Below are positions 45,177-54,201 of a DNA stretch of 64,000 bases, one piece after another. The stretch comes from DASWJZ01 sp963761005. GTDB lineage: Bacteria; Pseudomonadota; Alphaproteobacteria; Rhizobiales; Afifellaceae. The position numbers were made by a program, and so were the translations under genes. Within the stretch, counting starts at the first letter, position 1. Every line of letters starts with the position of its first letter. The notes beneath the pieces are model-generated. The model worked only from the letters and a program-made list of their open reading frames with translations. It did not search any database and had not been told where the DNA came from. The DNA lies in the NCBI GenBank assembly GCA_963761005.1, contig CAVXFK010000027.1, positions 992,001 through 1,056,000 on the forward strand, given 5' to 3'.

Positions 45177-46052
45177 ATGGACGTCGGATTTATCGGCATT
45201 GGTGCAATGGGAGCGGCGATGGCGGCGCGCCTGGTCGAGGCCGGTCACCGCGTCCGCGCCTGGAACCGCTCGCCGCAGGCCCTGGAGGGATTGAAGAAGA
45301 ATGGCGCGGAGGCGGTCGCGACCGCCGCTGACGCTCTTTCCGGCGACGCCGTCATCACCATGCTCGCGAACGACGAGGCGATCCGCTCCGTGGTCCTCGA
45401 CGCCGGCCTCCTAGACGCCGCGCCGCGCGGGGCTGTCCACGTCGTGATGTCGACGATCTCGCTCGATCTCGGCAAGGAGCTAGCCACCACCTATGAAAGC
45501 CGCGACATCGACTACGTCGCGGCACCCGTGCTCGGCCGTCCGGATGCGGCCGCCGCCGGGAAGCTCAATATCCTTGCGGCCGGCGATCCCGCCGCGATCG
45601 AGCGCGTCAGGCCGCTGTTCGAGGTGATGGGGCAGAAGACATGGGTCCTCGGAGAGGCGCCTGAGATCGCGAACGCAACCAAGCTCGCCTGCAATTTCAT
45701 GCTCGCCTGCGCGATCGAGGCGATCTCGGAGGCGTTTGCACTCGGCGAGCGGAGCGGCGTTCGGCCGAAGGACCTCTACGAGCTCCTGACCGGCACGCTG
45801 TTCGCGGCACCCGCCTACAAGACCTACGGGCAGCTCATCCTCGACCGCAATTTCGAGCCGGCGCTCTTCAAGACGGTGCTCGGGCTGAAAGATGTGCGTC
45901 TCGCGCTCGCGGCTGGCGAGGCGGCCGGCGTCCCGCTCCCCTTCGCAAGCGTTGTCCGCGACAATCTGATCGACGCGATCGGCCACGGCGATGGCGAGAA
46001 GGACTGGTCGGCGCTGTCGCTCGTCGCCCGTCGCCGCGCGGGATTGGAATAG
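45177..46052 (+). CDS. NAD(P)-dependent beta-hydroxyacid dehydrogenase (GarR/MmsB-like)
   Basis: The 291-residue protein starts at ATG 45177, directly before the cofactor motif DVGFIGIGAMGAAMA; ATG 45162 is an alternative. The catalytic lysine region is in EIANATKLACNFM and the substrate loop near APVLGRPDAAAAGKL. It reduces or oxidises a 2- or 3-hydroxy acid such as tartronate semialdehyde. It converges with the kinase gene, whose stop is four bases away. Confidence 0.9.
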   Translation: MDVGFIGIGAMGAAMAARLVEAGHRVRAWNRSPQALEGLKKNGAEAVATAADALSGDAVITMLANDEAIRSVVLDAGLLDAAPRGAVHVVMSTISLDLGKELATTYESRDIDYVAAPVLGRPDAAAAGKLNILAAGDPAAIERVRPLFEVMGQKTWVLGEAPEIANATKLACNFMLACAIEAISEAFALGERSGVRPKDLYELLTGTLFAAPAYKTYGQLILDRNFEPALFKTVLGLKDVRLALAAGEAAGVPLPFASVVRDNLIDAIGHGDGEKDWSALSLVARRRAGLE

Positions 46053-46055
46053 TCG

Positions 46056-47555
46056 TTACATCGCGCGCGCTCTGAAGAGCGGCTTCAGCGTCTCGTAGAG
46101 CGCGCGGAATTCGGCGTAGCCGCGGTCGTAGATCGCGGCGTTTGCGGGATCGGGCGCGAGCGTCGCGCCGCGGCGCGAGAGCCGGTCGACCGCGCGCCAA
46201 TCGATTGCCTCGCCCGACGCCATCGCCGCGACCCACGCTGCGCCGACCGAAGAGCCGTGGGCGGCCTCAAGCACCGTCACCGGCGCCGGCAAAACGTCGG
46301 CGACGATCTGCATCCAGACCTGGCTCTGCGAGCCTCCGTCGGAGGCAAAGAAGCGTGTCGGCGCGTCGCCGATTTCGGAGAAGACTTCGACGTGGTGGCG
46401 GAAGGCGTAGGCGATCGCCTCGAGCATGGCGCGCCAGATGTGGCCGGCCGTGTGCCCGAGGCTCAAGCCCGTGAACGTGCCGCGCGCGAAAGGATCGTGA
46501 AGCGGCGTCTTCTCGCCGAGGAAATAGGGGAGGGCAGTGACGCCCTCGCTTCCCGCCGGTACCGATGCGGCGAGCGCATCGAGCTTTGCGTGCGGCTTGC
46601 CGCTTACGTCAGGGGCAAGCAGCGCCGCGAGCCAGTTCAGCGCCGAGCCCGATGCCGCCATGCAGCCGTTCGGCGCGAAGAGCTTTGGGACGATATGGTA
46701 GTCGAGGAAGAGACGCGGATCGGGCCGCGCGGCGCTTGCCGCCATGATGATGTCGCCGGCGCCGCCGAATTTCAGAAGCACATCCCCCGGCTCGACGATG
46801 CCGGCCGCAAGCGCCGAGGCGATATGGTCGGCAGCGCCGCCGAAGACCGGCAGGCCTTGCGGCAACCCGGTCGCGGCCGCGGCCACCGCCGTCACGCGCC
46901 CGAGCGTATCGTGCGGCGCATGCACCGGCGGGATGGCGGCGCGCGGGAGGTGCGTCAGCGCGACGAGGTCGTCGGCGATCCGGTTGTCGGCAAGATCGAT
47001 GAACCCTGCTTCCAGCGCCCAGTTCTGCTCGACGCCGCGCACGCCGGTCAGCCGCCAGTTGATGAAATCGTAGGAACCGAAAACCGTTGCGATCTTCGCG
47101 AACATCTCCGGCTCGTGCTTTTCGAGCCAGCGCGACTTTGCCGCGATGATCTGCTGGTTGATGCCGTTTCCGGCGCGCTTCAGGAACGCCGCCTCGTCTG
47201 TCTCGGCCTGGAGCTCCGCGACCTCTGCCGCGCTTCGTCCGTCGCTTTGCTGGATGCTCGGGCGAAGAAGCGCTCCCTTTGCATCGAGCGCGACGAAAGC
47301 CGGGACCATGCCGGTGACGCAAATGCCGGCGAGCCTGGCCGGCCCCGCCTGTGTCATCAGCTCGCGCAGCACCGCGCAGGAATTCGCCCACCATTCTTCC
47401 GGGTTTTCTTCCGCCCATCCGGGATGCGGTGAAGAAAGCGTCGTCGGGCGCGTCGCGACGCCGGCGATCTTATCGGGAAGCGCAACGAGGACGCCGATCG
47501 TCGACGTGGTCCCGATGTCGAGACCGATGACCTGCGCGTTCGAGTCTCCCGCCAT
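46056..47555 (-). CDS. FGGY-family sugar kinase (xylulokinase-like)
   Basis: This 499-residue kinase begins with the phosphate-binding GLDIGTTSTIGV. It has the FGGY landmarks SDGRSAAEV, DFINWRLTG, FGGAADHIASALAAGIV and the C-terminal SDGGSQSQVWMQIVADVL. It would phosphorylate a ketopentose or related sugar, for example xylulose from the polyol dehydrogenase. The BtpA-like gene lies three bases upstream on the same strand, so the two form an operon. Confidence 0.9.
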   Translation of the reverse strand: MAGDSNAQVIGLDIGTTSTIGVLVALPDKIAGVATRPTTLSSPHPGWAEENPEEWWANSCAVLRELMTQAGPARLAGICVTGMVPAFVALDAKGALLRPSIQQSDGRSAAEVAELQAETDEAAFLKRAGNGINQQIIAAKSRWLEKHEPEMFAKIATVFGSYDFINWRLTGVRGVEQNWALEAGFIDLADNRIADDLVALTHLPRAAIPPVHAPHDTLGRVTAVAAAATGLPQGLPVFGGAADHIASALAAGIVEPGDVLLKFGGAGDIIMAASAARPDPRLFLDYHIVPKLFAPNGCMAASGSALNWLAALLAPDVSGKPHAKLDALAASVPAGSEGVTALPYFLGEKTPLHDPFARGTFTGLSLGHTAGHIWRAMLEAIAYAFRHHVEVFSEIGDAPTRFFASDGGSQSQVWMQIVADVLPAPVTVLEAAHGSSVGAAWVAAMASGEAIDWRAVDRLSRRGATLAPDPANAAIYDRGYAEFRALYETLKPLFRARAM

Positions 47556-47558
47556 CGT

Positions 47559-48359
47559 TCAGCGGAGCGTCGCGACCTTGTCCATGAAGCGCTTGACCCG
47601 CGCGCCGTCGACCGCGTTCCATGTCACGCCGTCGACCTTGAAATGCGTGCCGATCACGCAGCCGTCGGAGATCGCGAAAATCTCCGCGACGTTGTCGATA
47701 TTGACGCCGGTATTGGCGAGGACAGGGAGGTCGGGCACCGCCGCGCGCACCTTCTTCAGGTCCGACATTTCCGCCGATTGCCCGGTCAGCGGTCCGGAGA
47801 CGAGGATCGCGTCGGCGAGCGAGGAGAAGGCGGCGCTCTTGGCGCGAAGCTCGATCGGGCGCGTGTCGAGCGAGGTGGCGAACTCGGCGTTGATGTTGAA
47901 GAGGAGCTTCAGGTCCGGGCGGCCGAGATTCTTCCGGAGCGTCAGCGCATCCGCCGCGTTCGGCTGCCAGAGCCCCATGTCGGAGGCGAAGAGGCCGGTG
48001 ATGATCTCGCGCGCGAACTGAGCGCCGGTGGCGCAGGCGATCGCGACGGAAGCGGACGGGTCCCAGAGATAGTTCACGCCGAACGGCACTTTCAGCAGCG
48101 GCTTCACCGTCGCAATGATTGCGGTCATCGCGGCAATGCCAGCCTGCGTTGCCGTGAAGCGGTAGGGGCGGTCGTTCTCGTTGCCGAACATGATCGCGTC
48201 GACACCGCCCGATTGCAGCTTCTCGATGTCGCTCGCGACGTCGTCGACAAGCTTCGTGATGCCGCCGGCCGCATCGTAAAGTGGCGTGCCCGGAAGCGCG
48301 CCGATATGTGCCATGGCGATCACGACCTTCTGACGCGTCCCGAAGAAATCGAATATCAT
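47559..48359 (-). CDS. BtpA/SgcQ-family protein
   Basis: The 266-residue TIM-barrel-like protein starts with VVIAMAHIGALPGTPLYD and contains GVDAIMFGNENDRPY, PFGVNYLWDPSASVAIA and GCVIGTHFKVDGVTWN, all typical of BtpA/SgcQ. In cyanobacteria BtpA affects photosystem I; in E. coli SgcQ is in a sugar operon. Its presence with a sugar kinase argues for a catabolic role here, but the reaction is unknown. Confidence 0.88.
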   Translation of the reverse strand: MIFDFFGTRQKVVIAMAHIGALPGTPLYDAAGGITKLVDDVASDIEKLQSGGVDAIMFGNENDRPYRFTATQAGIAAMTAIIATVKPLLKVPFGVNYLWDPSASVAIACATGAQFAREIITGLFASDMGLWQPNAADALTLRKNLGRPDLKLLFNINAEFATSLDTRPIELRAKSAAFSSLADAILVSGPLTGQSAEMSDLKKVRAAVPDLPVLANTGVNIDNVAEIFAISDGCVIGTHFKVDGVTWNAVDGARVKRFMDKVATLR

Positions 48360-48489
48360 GCAGGCTCCCGTGGAGGCCGAGATGAGGGCGGCGTGACAGC
48401 CGCCGGCGGCCCCAAGTCACTCTTGCTCGGCGAAAAAGCCGTTTGCAAGGTTGGCGCAGCATATAAACGGGCCGCGGGGTGGGGGGCGG

Positions 48490-49269
48490 ATGAGCGTATT
48501 CAGTCTTGAGGGCAGGCGCGCACTGGTAACGGGCGGCGCCAAGGGAATCGGCGCGGCGATTGTGCGCGCGCTCGGTGAGGCGGGCGTCCGCGTCGCGGTC
48601 GCCGACCTCGACGTTGCCGCGGCCGGCGAGCTTGCGGAAGCCATTGGTGGCGACGCGCTTGCCGTCGAGATCGACGTCCGCCATCGCATCTCGGTGGAAA
48701 AGGCGCTGAAGGCCGGCATCGAGGGGCTCGGTGGCCTCGATATTCTCGTTGCCAATGCCGGCGTCTCGACAATGCGCCGCGCTGTCGAGCTCACCGACGA
48801 CGACTGGGACTTCAACATGGACGTGAACGCGCGCGGCGTGTTCCTGGCGAACCAGATCGCCTGCCGTTATTTCCTCGGCGCGGGCGCGAAGGGCGTGATC
48901 GTCAACACCGCGTCGCTCGCCGGAAAAGTCGGCGCGCCGCTTCTCGCGCATTACTCGGCGTCGAAATTCGCAGTGCTCGGCTGGACGCAGGCGCTGGCGC
49001 GCGAGATGGCGCCGCACGGCATCCGCGTGAATGCCGTCTGCCCGGGCTTCGTGAAGACCTCGATGCAGGAGCGCGAGATCGTCTGGGAGAGCGAGCTGCG
49101 CGGCATGACGCCTGAGGCGGTCCGCGCCGAATACGTGTCGCTGACGCCGCTCGGCCGCATCGAGGAGCCTGAGGACGTGGCGAAGGTCGCGCTCTTCCTT
49201 GCCTCCGACGCCTCCGCTTTCATGACCGGGCAGGGGATCAACGTCACCGGCGGCGTCAGGATGGACTAG
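48490..49269 (+). CDS. SDR-family oxidoreductase
   Basis: The 259-residue protein starts at ATG 48490 behind GGGGGGCGG. Motifs are TGGAKGIGAAIVRA, the acidic VADLD favouring NAD, ANAGVS, NTASLAGK and the YSASK catalytic pair. It probably acts on a sugar or polyol linked to the divergently transcribed BtpA/kinase operon 130 bases away. Confidence 0.9.
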   Translation: MSVFSLEGRRALVTGGAKGIGAAIVRALGEAGVRVAVADLDVAAAGELAEAIGGDALAVEIDVRHRISVEKALKAGIEGLGGLDILVANAGVSTMRRAVELTDDDWDFNMDVNARGVFLANQIACRYFLGAGAKGVIVNTASLAGKVGAPLLAHYSASKFAVLGWTQALAREMAPHGIRVNAVCPGFVKTSMQEREIVWESELRGMTPEAVRAEYVSLTPLGRIEEPEDVAKVALFLASDASAFMTGQGINVTGGVRMD

Positions 49270-49283
49270 GCCATCTCGAATCT

Positions 49284-49380
49284 CGTCATTGCCGGGCTTG
49301 ACCCGGCAATCCATTCCGTGACCGTCGCGAGTGGCTGATGCGTGACGGAATGGATGCCCGGATCAAGTCCAGGCATGACG
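49284..49380. repeat. Intergenic palindromic repeat with two 36-base arms
   Basis: The left arm starts CGTCATTGCCGGGCTTGACC (49284-49319). The right arm (49345-49380) is its near-complete reverse complement, ending AAGTCCAGGCATGACG, with about 25 bases between them. Each arm also has its own internal palindrome. This form is a dispersed repeat common in Hyphomicrobiales chromosomes. It could end transcription of the SDR gene. Confidence 0.75.
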
Positions 49381-49402
49381 ACGGGAAAGGCGGGACTGCC
49401 GG

Positions 49403-50296
49403 ATGAAACTAACCAGCCACGGCCGCTACGACTACCTGCCGATTGCCGGCCGCCCGGTCTACGACTGGCCGAACGGCAAGCGGCTCGCCGTCTATCTCGG
49501 ACTGAACCTTGAGCATTTTTCTTTTGGCGAAGGCCTCGGCGCCGAGCTTGCGCCCTCCGCCCATCCCGACGTCTTGAACTACGCGTGGCGCGACTACGGC
49601 AACCGCGTCGGCGCTTGGCGGCTCCTGGGGCTTTTCGATGCGCAGCGATGGCCGGCCTCCGTGCTCGTCAACAGTGCGATGTACGACTACGCGCCGGAGC
49701 TTGTCGCCGCCTTCCGCAAGCGCGGCGACGAGATCGTCGGTCACGGCCGCACGAATTCCGAGCGCCAGGGTGACCTCGACGAGGCGGCGGAGCGCGCGCT
49801 GATTGCCGAAGCGACCGCGCGCATCGCCAAGGAGGAGGGGAGGCCGCCGGCGGGCTGGCTCGGGCCGTGGATTTCAGAGAGTGCAGTCACGCCCGATCTG
49901 CTCGCGGAAGCCGGCTATGCCTACGTGCTCGACTGGTGCATGGACGACCAGCCGATCTTCCTCCGCGCCCGCGGCGGCGGTCGCATTCTTGCGGTGCCAT
50001 ACCCGCAGGAGGTGAACGACATCCCGGCGATCGTGGCGCGCAAGGTCGGCGCCGAGGAATTCGCTGACATGATCGTCGATGCGTTCGACGAGATGCTCGA
50101 GCAGGCGAAGACCGCGCCACTCGTCATGGGAATCGCGCTGCACGCATATTTGGTCGGCCATCCGCACCGGCTGAAGCATCTCCGCCGCGCGCTCGCGCAG
50201 ATCGCCGCACGCCGCGACGACGTCTGGATCACGACCGCCGGCGCGATTGCGGAGCACTGTCTCGCGCTGCCGAAGGGCGTGGTGCCGCGCGGGTGA
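49403..50296 (+). CDS. Polysaccharide-deacetylase-fold hydrolase (PuuE/allantoinase-like)
   Basis: The 297-residue protein of the NodB-like CE4 fold has RLAVYLGLNLEHFSFG, VLVNSAMYDYAPELVAAFRKRGDEIVGHGRTNS, PAGWLGPWISESAVTPDLLAEAGY and MGIALHAYLVGHPHR. The GHGRTNS segment replaces the usual metal-binding HGW or HSW motif, as in the PuuE-type subgroup that hydrolyses amide bonds in cyclic ureides. It may work with the amidohydrolase encoded next on the other strand. Confidence 0.82.
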   Translation: MKLTSHGRYDYLPIAGRPVYDWPNGKRLAVYLGLNLEHFSFGEGLGAELAPSAHPDVLNYAWRDYGNRVGAWRLLGLFDAQRWPASVLVNSAMYDYAPELVAAFRKRGDEIVGHGRTNSERQGDLDEAAERALIAEATARIAKEEGRPPAGWLGPWISESAVTPDLLAEAGYAYVLDWCMDDQPIFLRARGGGRILAVPYPQEVNDIPAIVARKVGAEEFADMIVDAFDEMLEQAKTAPLVMGIALHAYLVGHPHRLKHLRRALAQIAARRDDVWITTAGAIAEHCLALPKGVVPRG

Positions 50297-50308
50297 GCGA
50301 AATAGCGC

Positions 50309-51502
50309 TCAGCTGCTTGCGAGCATCCCCTCGTGCGCGACGATTTGGCCGCGCTTCATGACGAAGTGCCGCGGCGGGTGCGACGCGACTGCCTCCGCCA
50401 CGGACTCGGCGCGTATCGCGATAAGGTCCGCCGCGCAGCCCTCCGCGAGTCCGTAGCCGGCAAGGCCGAGGACCTTCGCCGGCGCATTCGTCGCGAGGTC
50501 GAGCGCGAGCGCCAGGTCTTCGTCGGCCAGGAGTCCCTGCCGGTAACCGATCAGCGCGGCGCGCTCCAGCATGTCGCCGTTGCCGTAGGGCGACCAGGCG
50601 TCGCGGATGTTGTCGGAGCCCGCGAAGACGGTCACGCCCGCCGCGCGCAGCCGCTTCACCGGCGGCATCGGCACGGGGCCCGGCCCGTTGGTCATGATGG
50701 CGACGTCGGCCGCGGCAAGCGCATCGGCCGTCTTGCCGAATTCCAGGTCGTCAACGCCGCCGAGCGCGAAAGCGTGGCTGACCGTGACGCGGCCGGTGAG
50801 GCCGGCGGCTACCGTGCGCGCCGAGATTTCGCGGAGCTCTGCGCAACCGAGCGGCCCCGGATCGTGGAGATGGATATCGAGCCCGACGCCGTATTTCTCC
50901 GCCACGCCGAAGATCGCGTCGAGCTGTCCGTTTACGTCGTTATCGATCCCTGCCGGGTCGAGCCCGCCGACGAGGTTGGCACCGTCTTGGATCGCCTGGT
51001 CGAGCAGGTCGGCGACGCCCGGCTCGATCATCACGCCGCTCTGCGGGAAGGCGACGATCTGGATGTCGAGGAGATCGCGCACCTTCTCCCGCACCTTGAG
51101 GAGCGCGTGGAGCCCGTCGAGCTTCACTTGCGTGTCGATGTCGACATGCGTGCGGAGCGCGACAGTGCCGAAGCCGACGACTTGTTCTATCAAGCGCATG
51201 GCGCGCGTCTCGACCGGATAATCAAGCTCGCGCCGGAGCGTCTTCTCCGCCGCGATCCGCTTGGCGACGGTGTTGCCCGAACGGTGCGGAATGAAGGGGA
51301 GGCCGAGAAGTGTCTTGTCGAGATGGATGTGGCCCTCGACAAGACCGGGGAGGACAAGCGCGCCGTCTAGCGCGACGTGCTCTGCACCCGCGAGCGCGGC
51401 ATCAAGCTCTCCGATCCACGCAATGCGGCCATCCGTGATAGTGATGTCGGCGCGGCTGCCGTCCGGGAGACGCGCGTCGGCAAGAACCGTCGTTTCGCTC
51501 AC
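50309..51502 (-). CDS. Cytosine-deaminase-like amidohydrolase
   Basis: The 397-residue protein starts at GTG 51502, overlapping the upstream stop as GTGA. Metal ligands of the amidohydrolase barrel are visible: HIHLDKT, then His in DIHLHDPG, His in VSHAFALG and Asp in FAGSDNIRD. The order matches cytosine deaminase and related cyclic amide hydrolases. It is coupled to the questin-oxidase-like gene, so the two probably act on one substrate, perhaps one imported by the divergent ABC system. Confidence 0.88.
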   Translation of the reverse strand: MSETTVLADARLPDGSRADITITDGRIAWIGELDAALAGAEHVALDGALVLPGLVEGHIHLDKTLLGLPFIPHRSGNTVAKRIAAEKTLRRELDYPVETRAMRLIEQVVGFGTVALRTHVDIDTQVKLDGLHALLKVREKVRDLLDIQIVAFPQSGVMIEPGVADLLDQAIQDGANLVGGLDPAGIDNDVNGQLDAIFGVAEKYGVGLDIHLHDPGPLGCAELREISARTVAAGLTGRVTVSHAFALGGVDDLEFGKTADALAAADVAIMTNGPGPVPMPPVKRLRAAGVTVFAGSDNIRDAWSPYGNGDMLERAALIGYRQGLLADEDLALALDLATNAPAKVLGLAGYGLAEGCAADLIAIRAESVAEAVASHPPRHFVMKRGQIVAHEGMLASS

Positions 51503-52557
51503 GCGATGAGCCGCACGCGGCGCGCTGCCACCAGCTTGTAGAGCGGGTCGCCGTAGAGCTTCCATTCTTCGTGCGCGGAGAAGGTCAGGCTTATGTCGTG
51601 CTCGTCGTCGCAAAGCACGGCGGCGGCCATGATCTCCGGCCAGTCGGGCGTCGGGATTTGCCGCCACGCGTCGACCGTGTCTGCGCTCGGCAGATCGGGA
51701 AAGCCGATCTTCGGGTAGAGCGCGGCGATCCCCTGCCAGAAATAGCGGAGCGCGAGATCCGGGTCGGGAAGAACGGGCCGCAGAATCCGCAGCCAGTGTG
51801 TCCCGGTCAGTGCGTGGAGCGCGCAGAAATCCATCGTCGCCGCGAAGAGCACCAGCGATGCTGCGGCGATCCTGTCATGCGTCTCCGGCCCGATGCGAAG
51901 CTCGTCCACGACGCCGGAAAATTCCGGCTTCTTCGCCATCGCCCGCATGAAATGCCAAAGGAGGTCGATCTCGACCTCGACATCGTAGAAGGATTTGACC
52001 GGCTTCAGCCGCACCAGCACCTCGGCGGGGTCGTCGGTCGTCGGCGCGGCGCCGGTCGTCGGACAGAGCGGGAGATAGGTCGCCGCCCAGAAGCCGAGTG
52101 CGGTGCCGACCTCCGCCACGTCGCCCCGCAAATATCCGTAGGCGAGGCGCATGAAGGCATGGAATGCGCTTGCGGCGATCCCGGGCACCAGCGTCGGCAG
52201 ATAGGTCGCGCAGGCCTCGCCAATGCCGAGCCGCGCCACTTCTTGGGAGAAGAAGGCACGATAGTCGCCCTCGCGGCGGCGGTCGCCGAGCGCGTCGGCC
52301 CAGTGCGCGCGCTCGATCGGCCGCACCGCCGGAGGCATCGGCACGAGCCGGCTCACGTTGCGATAGATGGCGAACCAATCCGCAAGTCGCTCGTCGGTCG
52401 CGCCGAGCCGCTTCAGCGCCACCAGCATCATCGGCATGTGGTTCGCCATGAAGGGATGGAACTCGGCGCTGAACTCACGCGCTTCGATCAGCAACTGCTC
52501 AAGGTCGCGCCGGCCGGAAGCGGCGCGCCGCGCGTTCGCCTGGGAGGCTGGGGCCAT
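51499..52557 (-). CDS. Questin-oxidase-family protein
   Basis: This 352-residue protein is largely helical. The N-terminal EFHPFMANHMPMMLVALKRLGA and later segments such as PTLVPGIAASAFHAFMRLAYGY and HALTGTHWLRIL match the questin oxidase (AflY/GedK-like) family. Fungal members make a ring-opening oxygenation of anthraquinones; bacterial members are uncharacterised. GGAGGAAAG lies upstream of ATG 52557. The 354-base divergent gap to the next operon holds an inverted repeat TAGCGA-N10-TCGCTA at 52575-52596 and no gene. Confidence 0.8.
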   Translation of the reverse strand: MAPASQANARRAASGRRDLEQLLIEAREFSAEFHPFMANHMPMMLVALKRLGATDERLADWFAIYRNVSRLVPMPPAVRPIERAHWADALGDRRREGDYRAFFSQEVARLGIGEACATYLPTLVPGIAASAFHAFMRLAYGYLRGDVAEVGTALGFWAATYLPLCPTTGAAPTTDDPAEVLVRLKPVKSFYDVEVEIDLLWHFMRAMAKKPEFSGVVDELRIGPETHDRIAAASLVLFAATMDFCALHALTGTHWLRILRPVLPDPDLALRYFWQGIAALYPKIGFPDLPSADTVDAWRQIPTPDWPEIMAAAVLCDDEHDISLTFSAHEEWKLYGDPLYKLVAARRVRLIA

Positions 52558-52574
52558 GACTTTCCTCCTGCCCT

Positions 52575-52596
52575 TAGCGATGGCGGGCGTTCGCTA
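52575..52596. promoter_or_regulatory. Inverted repeat TAGCGA-N10-TCGCTA upstream of the questin-oxidase-like gene
   Basis: The two six-base arms are perfectly complementary, 18 bases before the start codon on the minus strand and in the divergent region shared with a sugar ABC operon. A third GTTAGCGC half-like site follows at 52599-52606. It could be an operator, but no local regulator gene is present to support it. Confidence 0.3.
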
Positions 52597-52911
52597 CCGT
52601 TAGCGCAATTTTCCCGCCTGAGACAGACGGCTCTCAGCCGCAGGCGGACCATCGGCGGTTGCAAATATTGAGACTTGCGAGACCGCGGGCCGCGAAGTTC
52701 CCAACCCCCGCTGCACAATGCGCGAGCATTCCCTGCATAGTCGTTCGGCAACGGAATTCTTTCTGCTTCAAATGCGCGTCGACAAGAATACTGAGCCGCC
52801 GTCGCCGATAGACACGTGCGTTGGCGTCGGCCTAAGGTGAGTGCCTTGTGCGCTGCCAAGGGACAAGTGTCGCTTGGGATATCGATCCGGCAGCGAAGAC
52901 AGGAGGTTTAC

Positions 52912-54189
52912 ATGGGATGGCGAATGAACGTCGCGATCACCGCGGCCGCGGTTTCGACGCTTTTAGGGTCGCCGAGCCTGGCGCAGGACAAGCCCTATGA
53001 CGGAATCACGCTGAACATCGCCTCGCAGAACGATCAGTTCGCTGCGGTGATGGCGGATCTCGCGCCGCAATTCACCGAGAAGACCGGCGCGACGGTGAAG
53101 GTCGACATCCTCTCTTACCCGGATCTCCTGACCAAGATCACCTCCGACTACGTCGGACACACCAAGGGCTACGACATCGCCACCACCGACATCGTCTGGG
53201 CCGGCCAGCTCGCCGAGAGCGGATGGACGGTGGAGCTCTCCGACCTGATCAAGCGCGACGCCGCCGAGATCAACGTCGACGACATCTATCCGGTGCTCAT
53301 GAACGCGCTCGGCAAATATGGCGGCAAGCAGGTGGCGTTCCCGTTCGCCGGATACGCCAACGTGCTCGCCTACCGCACCGATCTCTACGAAGCCGCCGGG
53401 CTGCAGCCGCCGAAGACGATGGAGGAGTTGGTCGCCGACGCTTTGAAGCTCACCGATCCGTCGAAGCCGATCTACGGCTTCGTCGCGAACGGCCAGAAGG
53501 GGCCGGCCGTGGCGCAGGACTGGATGCAGTACAATGCCCAGATGGGCGGCTCGATTTTAGGCGGCGACGGCAAGCCGGCTCTGAACTCCGACGCCAACGT
53601 GAAGAGCCTCGAAGTCTATAAGGAGCTCTTCGACAAGGCCGCGCCTCCGGGTGCCGCCGACTACGATTGGGGCGGGCGCGAGGAGAGCTTCCGCCAGGGG
53701 CTGGTCGCGAACATGCAGACCTGGTCGGTCGGTGCCGCAGGCTACGGCGACCCGTCGCAGTCGAAGGTCGTCGGCAAATACGGCATCGAGCTTGCCCCTC
53801 CGGGTGAGGGCCTGCCGAAGAAATACGGCGTCGGTGGCTGGGGTCTTGCGATCAACGCCGATATCGACGCGAAGCAGCAGGAAGCGGCGTGGGCGTTCAT
53901 CAAGTGGATCACGAGTCCCGCGGTCCACAAGGACATGAACATGCGCGGCGCGAGCAGCTACCTGCGCGTGAGCGAGACGCACGACGCCGACCTTCTCGCC
54001 AAGTTCCCGTTCCTGCCGGTCATCGACGAGACCTTCATGAACGGCGACGGCGACTATCGCCCGCGCATCCCGCAATATCCGCAGATCCAGGACATCCTGG
54101 GCACGGCGGTGAACGCGGTTCTCGTCGGCAACGTCGAGCCGAAGAAGGCACTCGACGACGCGCAGGCGGAAGCCGCGAAGCTGTTCTGA
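52912..54189 (+). CDS. ABC transporter substrate-binding protein (CUT1)
   Basis: The 425-residue protein begins at ATG 52912 after a perfect AGGAGGT site. The signal peptide is NVAITAAAVSTLLGSPSLAQ. The SBP_bac_1 domain has FTEKTGATVKVDIL, YDIATTDIVWAGQLAESGW, PFAGYANVLAYRTDLYEAAG and KKYGVGGWGLAINAD. It feeds the permeases at 54202 and 55170. The ligand may be a sugar or another polar compound degraded by the divergent amidohydrolase genes. Confidence 0.92.
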   Translation: MGWRMNVAITAAAVSTLLGSPSLAQDKPYDGITLNIASQNDQFAAVMADLAPQFTEKTGATVKVDILSYPDLLTKITSDYVGHTKGYDIATTDIVWAGQLAESGWTVELSDLIKRDAAEINVDDIYPVLMNALGKYGGKQVAFPFAGYANVLAYRTDLYEAAGLQPPKTMEELVADALKLTDPSKPIYGFVANGQKGPAVAQDWMQYNAQMGGSILGGDGKPALNSDANVKSLEVYKELFDKAAPPGAADYDWGGREESFRQGLVANMQTWSVGAAGYGDPSQSKVVGKYGIELAPPGEGLPKKYGVGGWGLAINADIDAKQQEAAWAFIKWITSPAVHKDMNMRGASSYLRVSETHDADLLAKFPFLPVIDETFMNGDGDYRPRIPQYPQIQDILGTAVNAVLVGNVEPKKALDDAQAEAAKLF

Positions 54190-54201
54190 CGCGAGGCCCG
54201 A

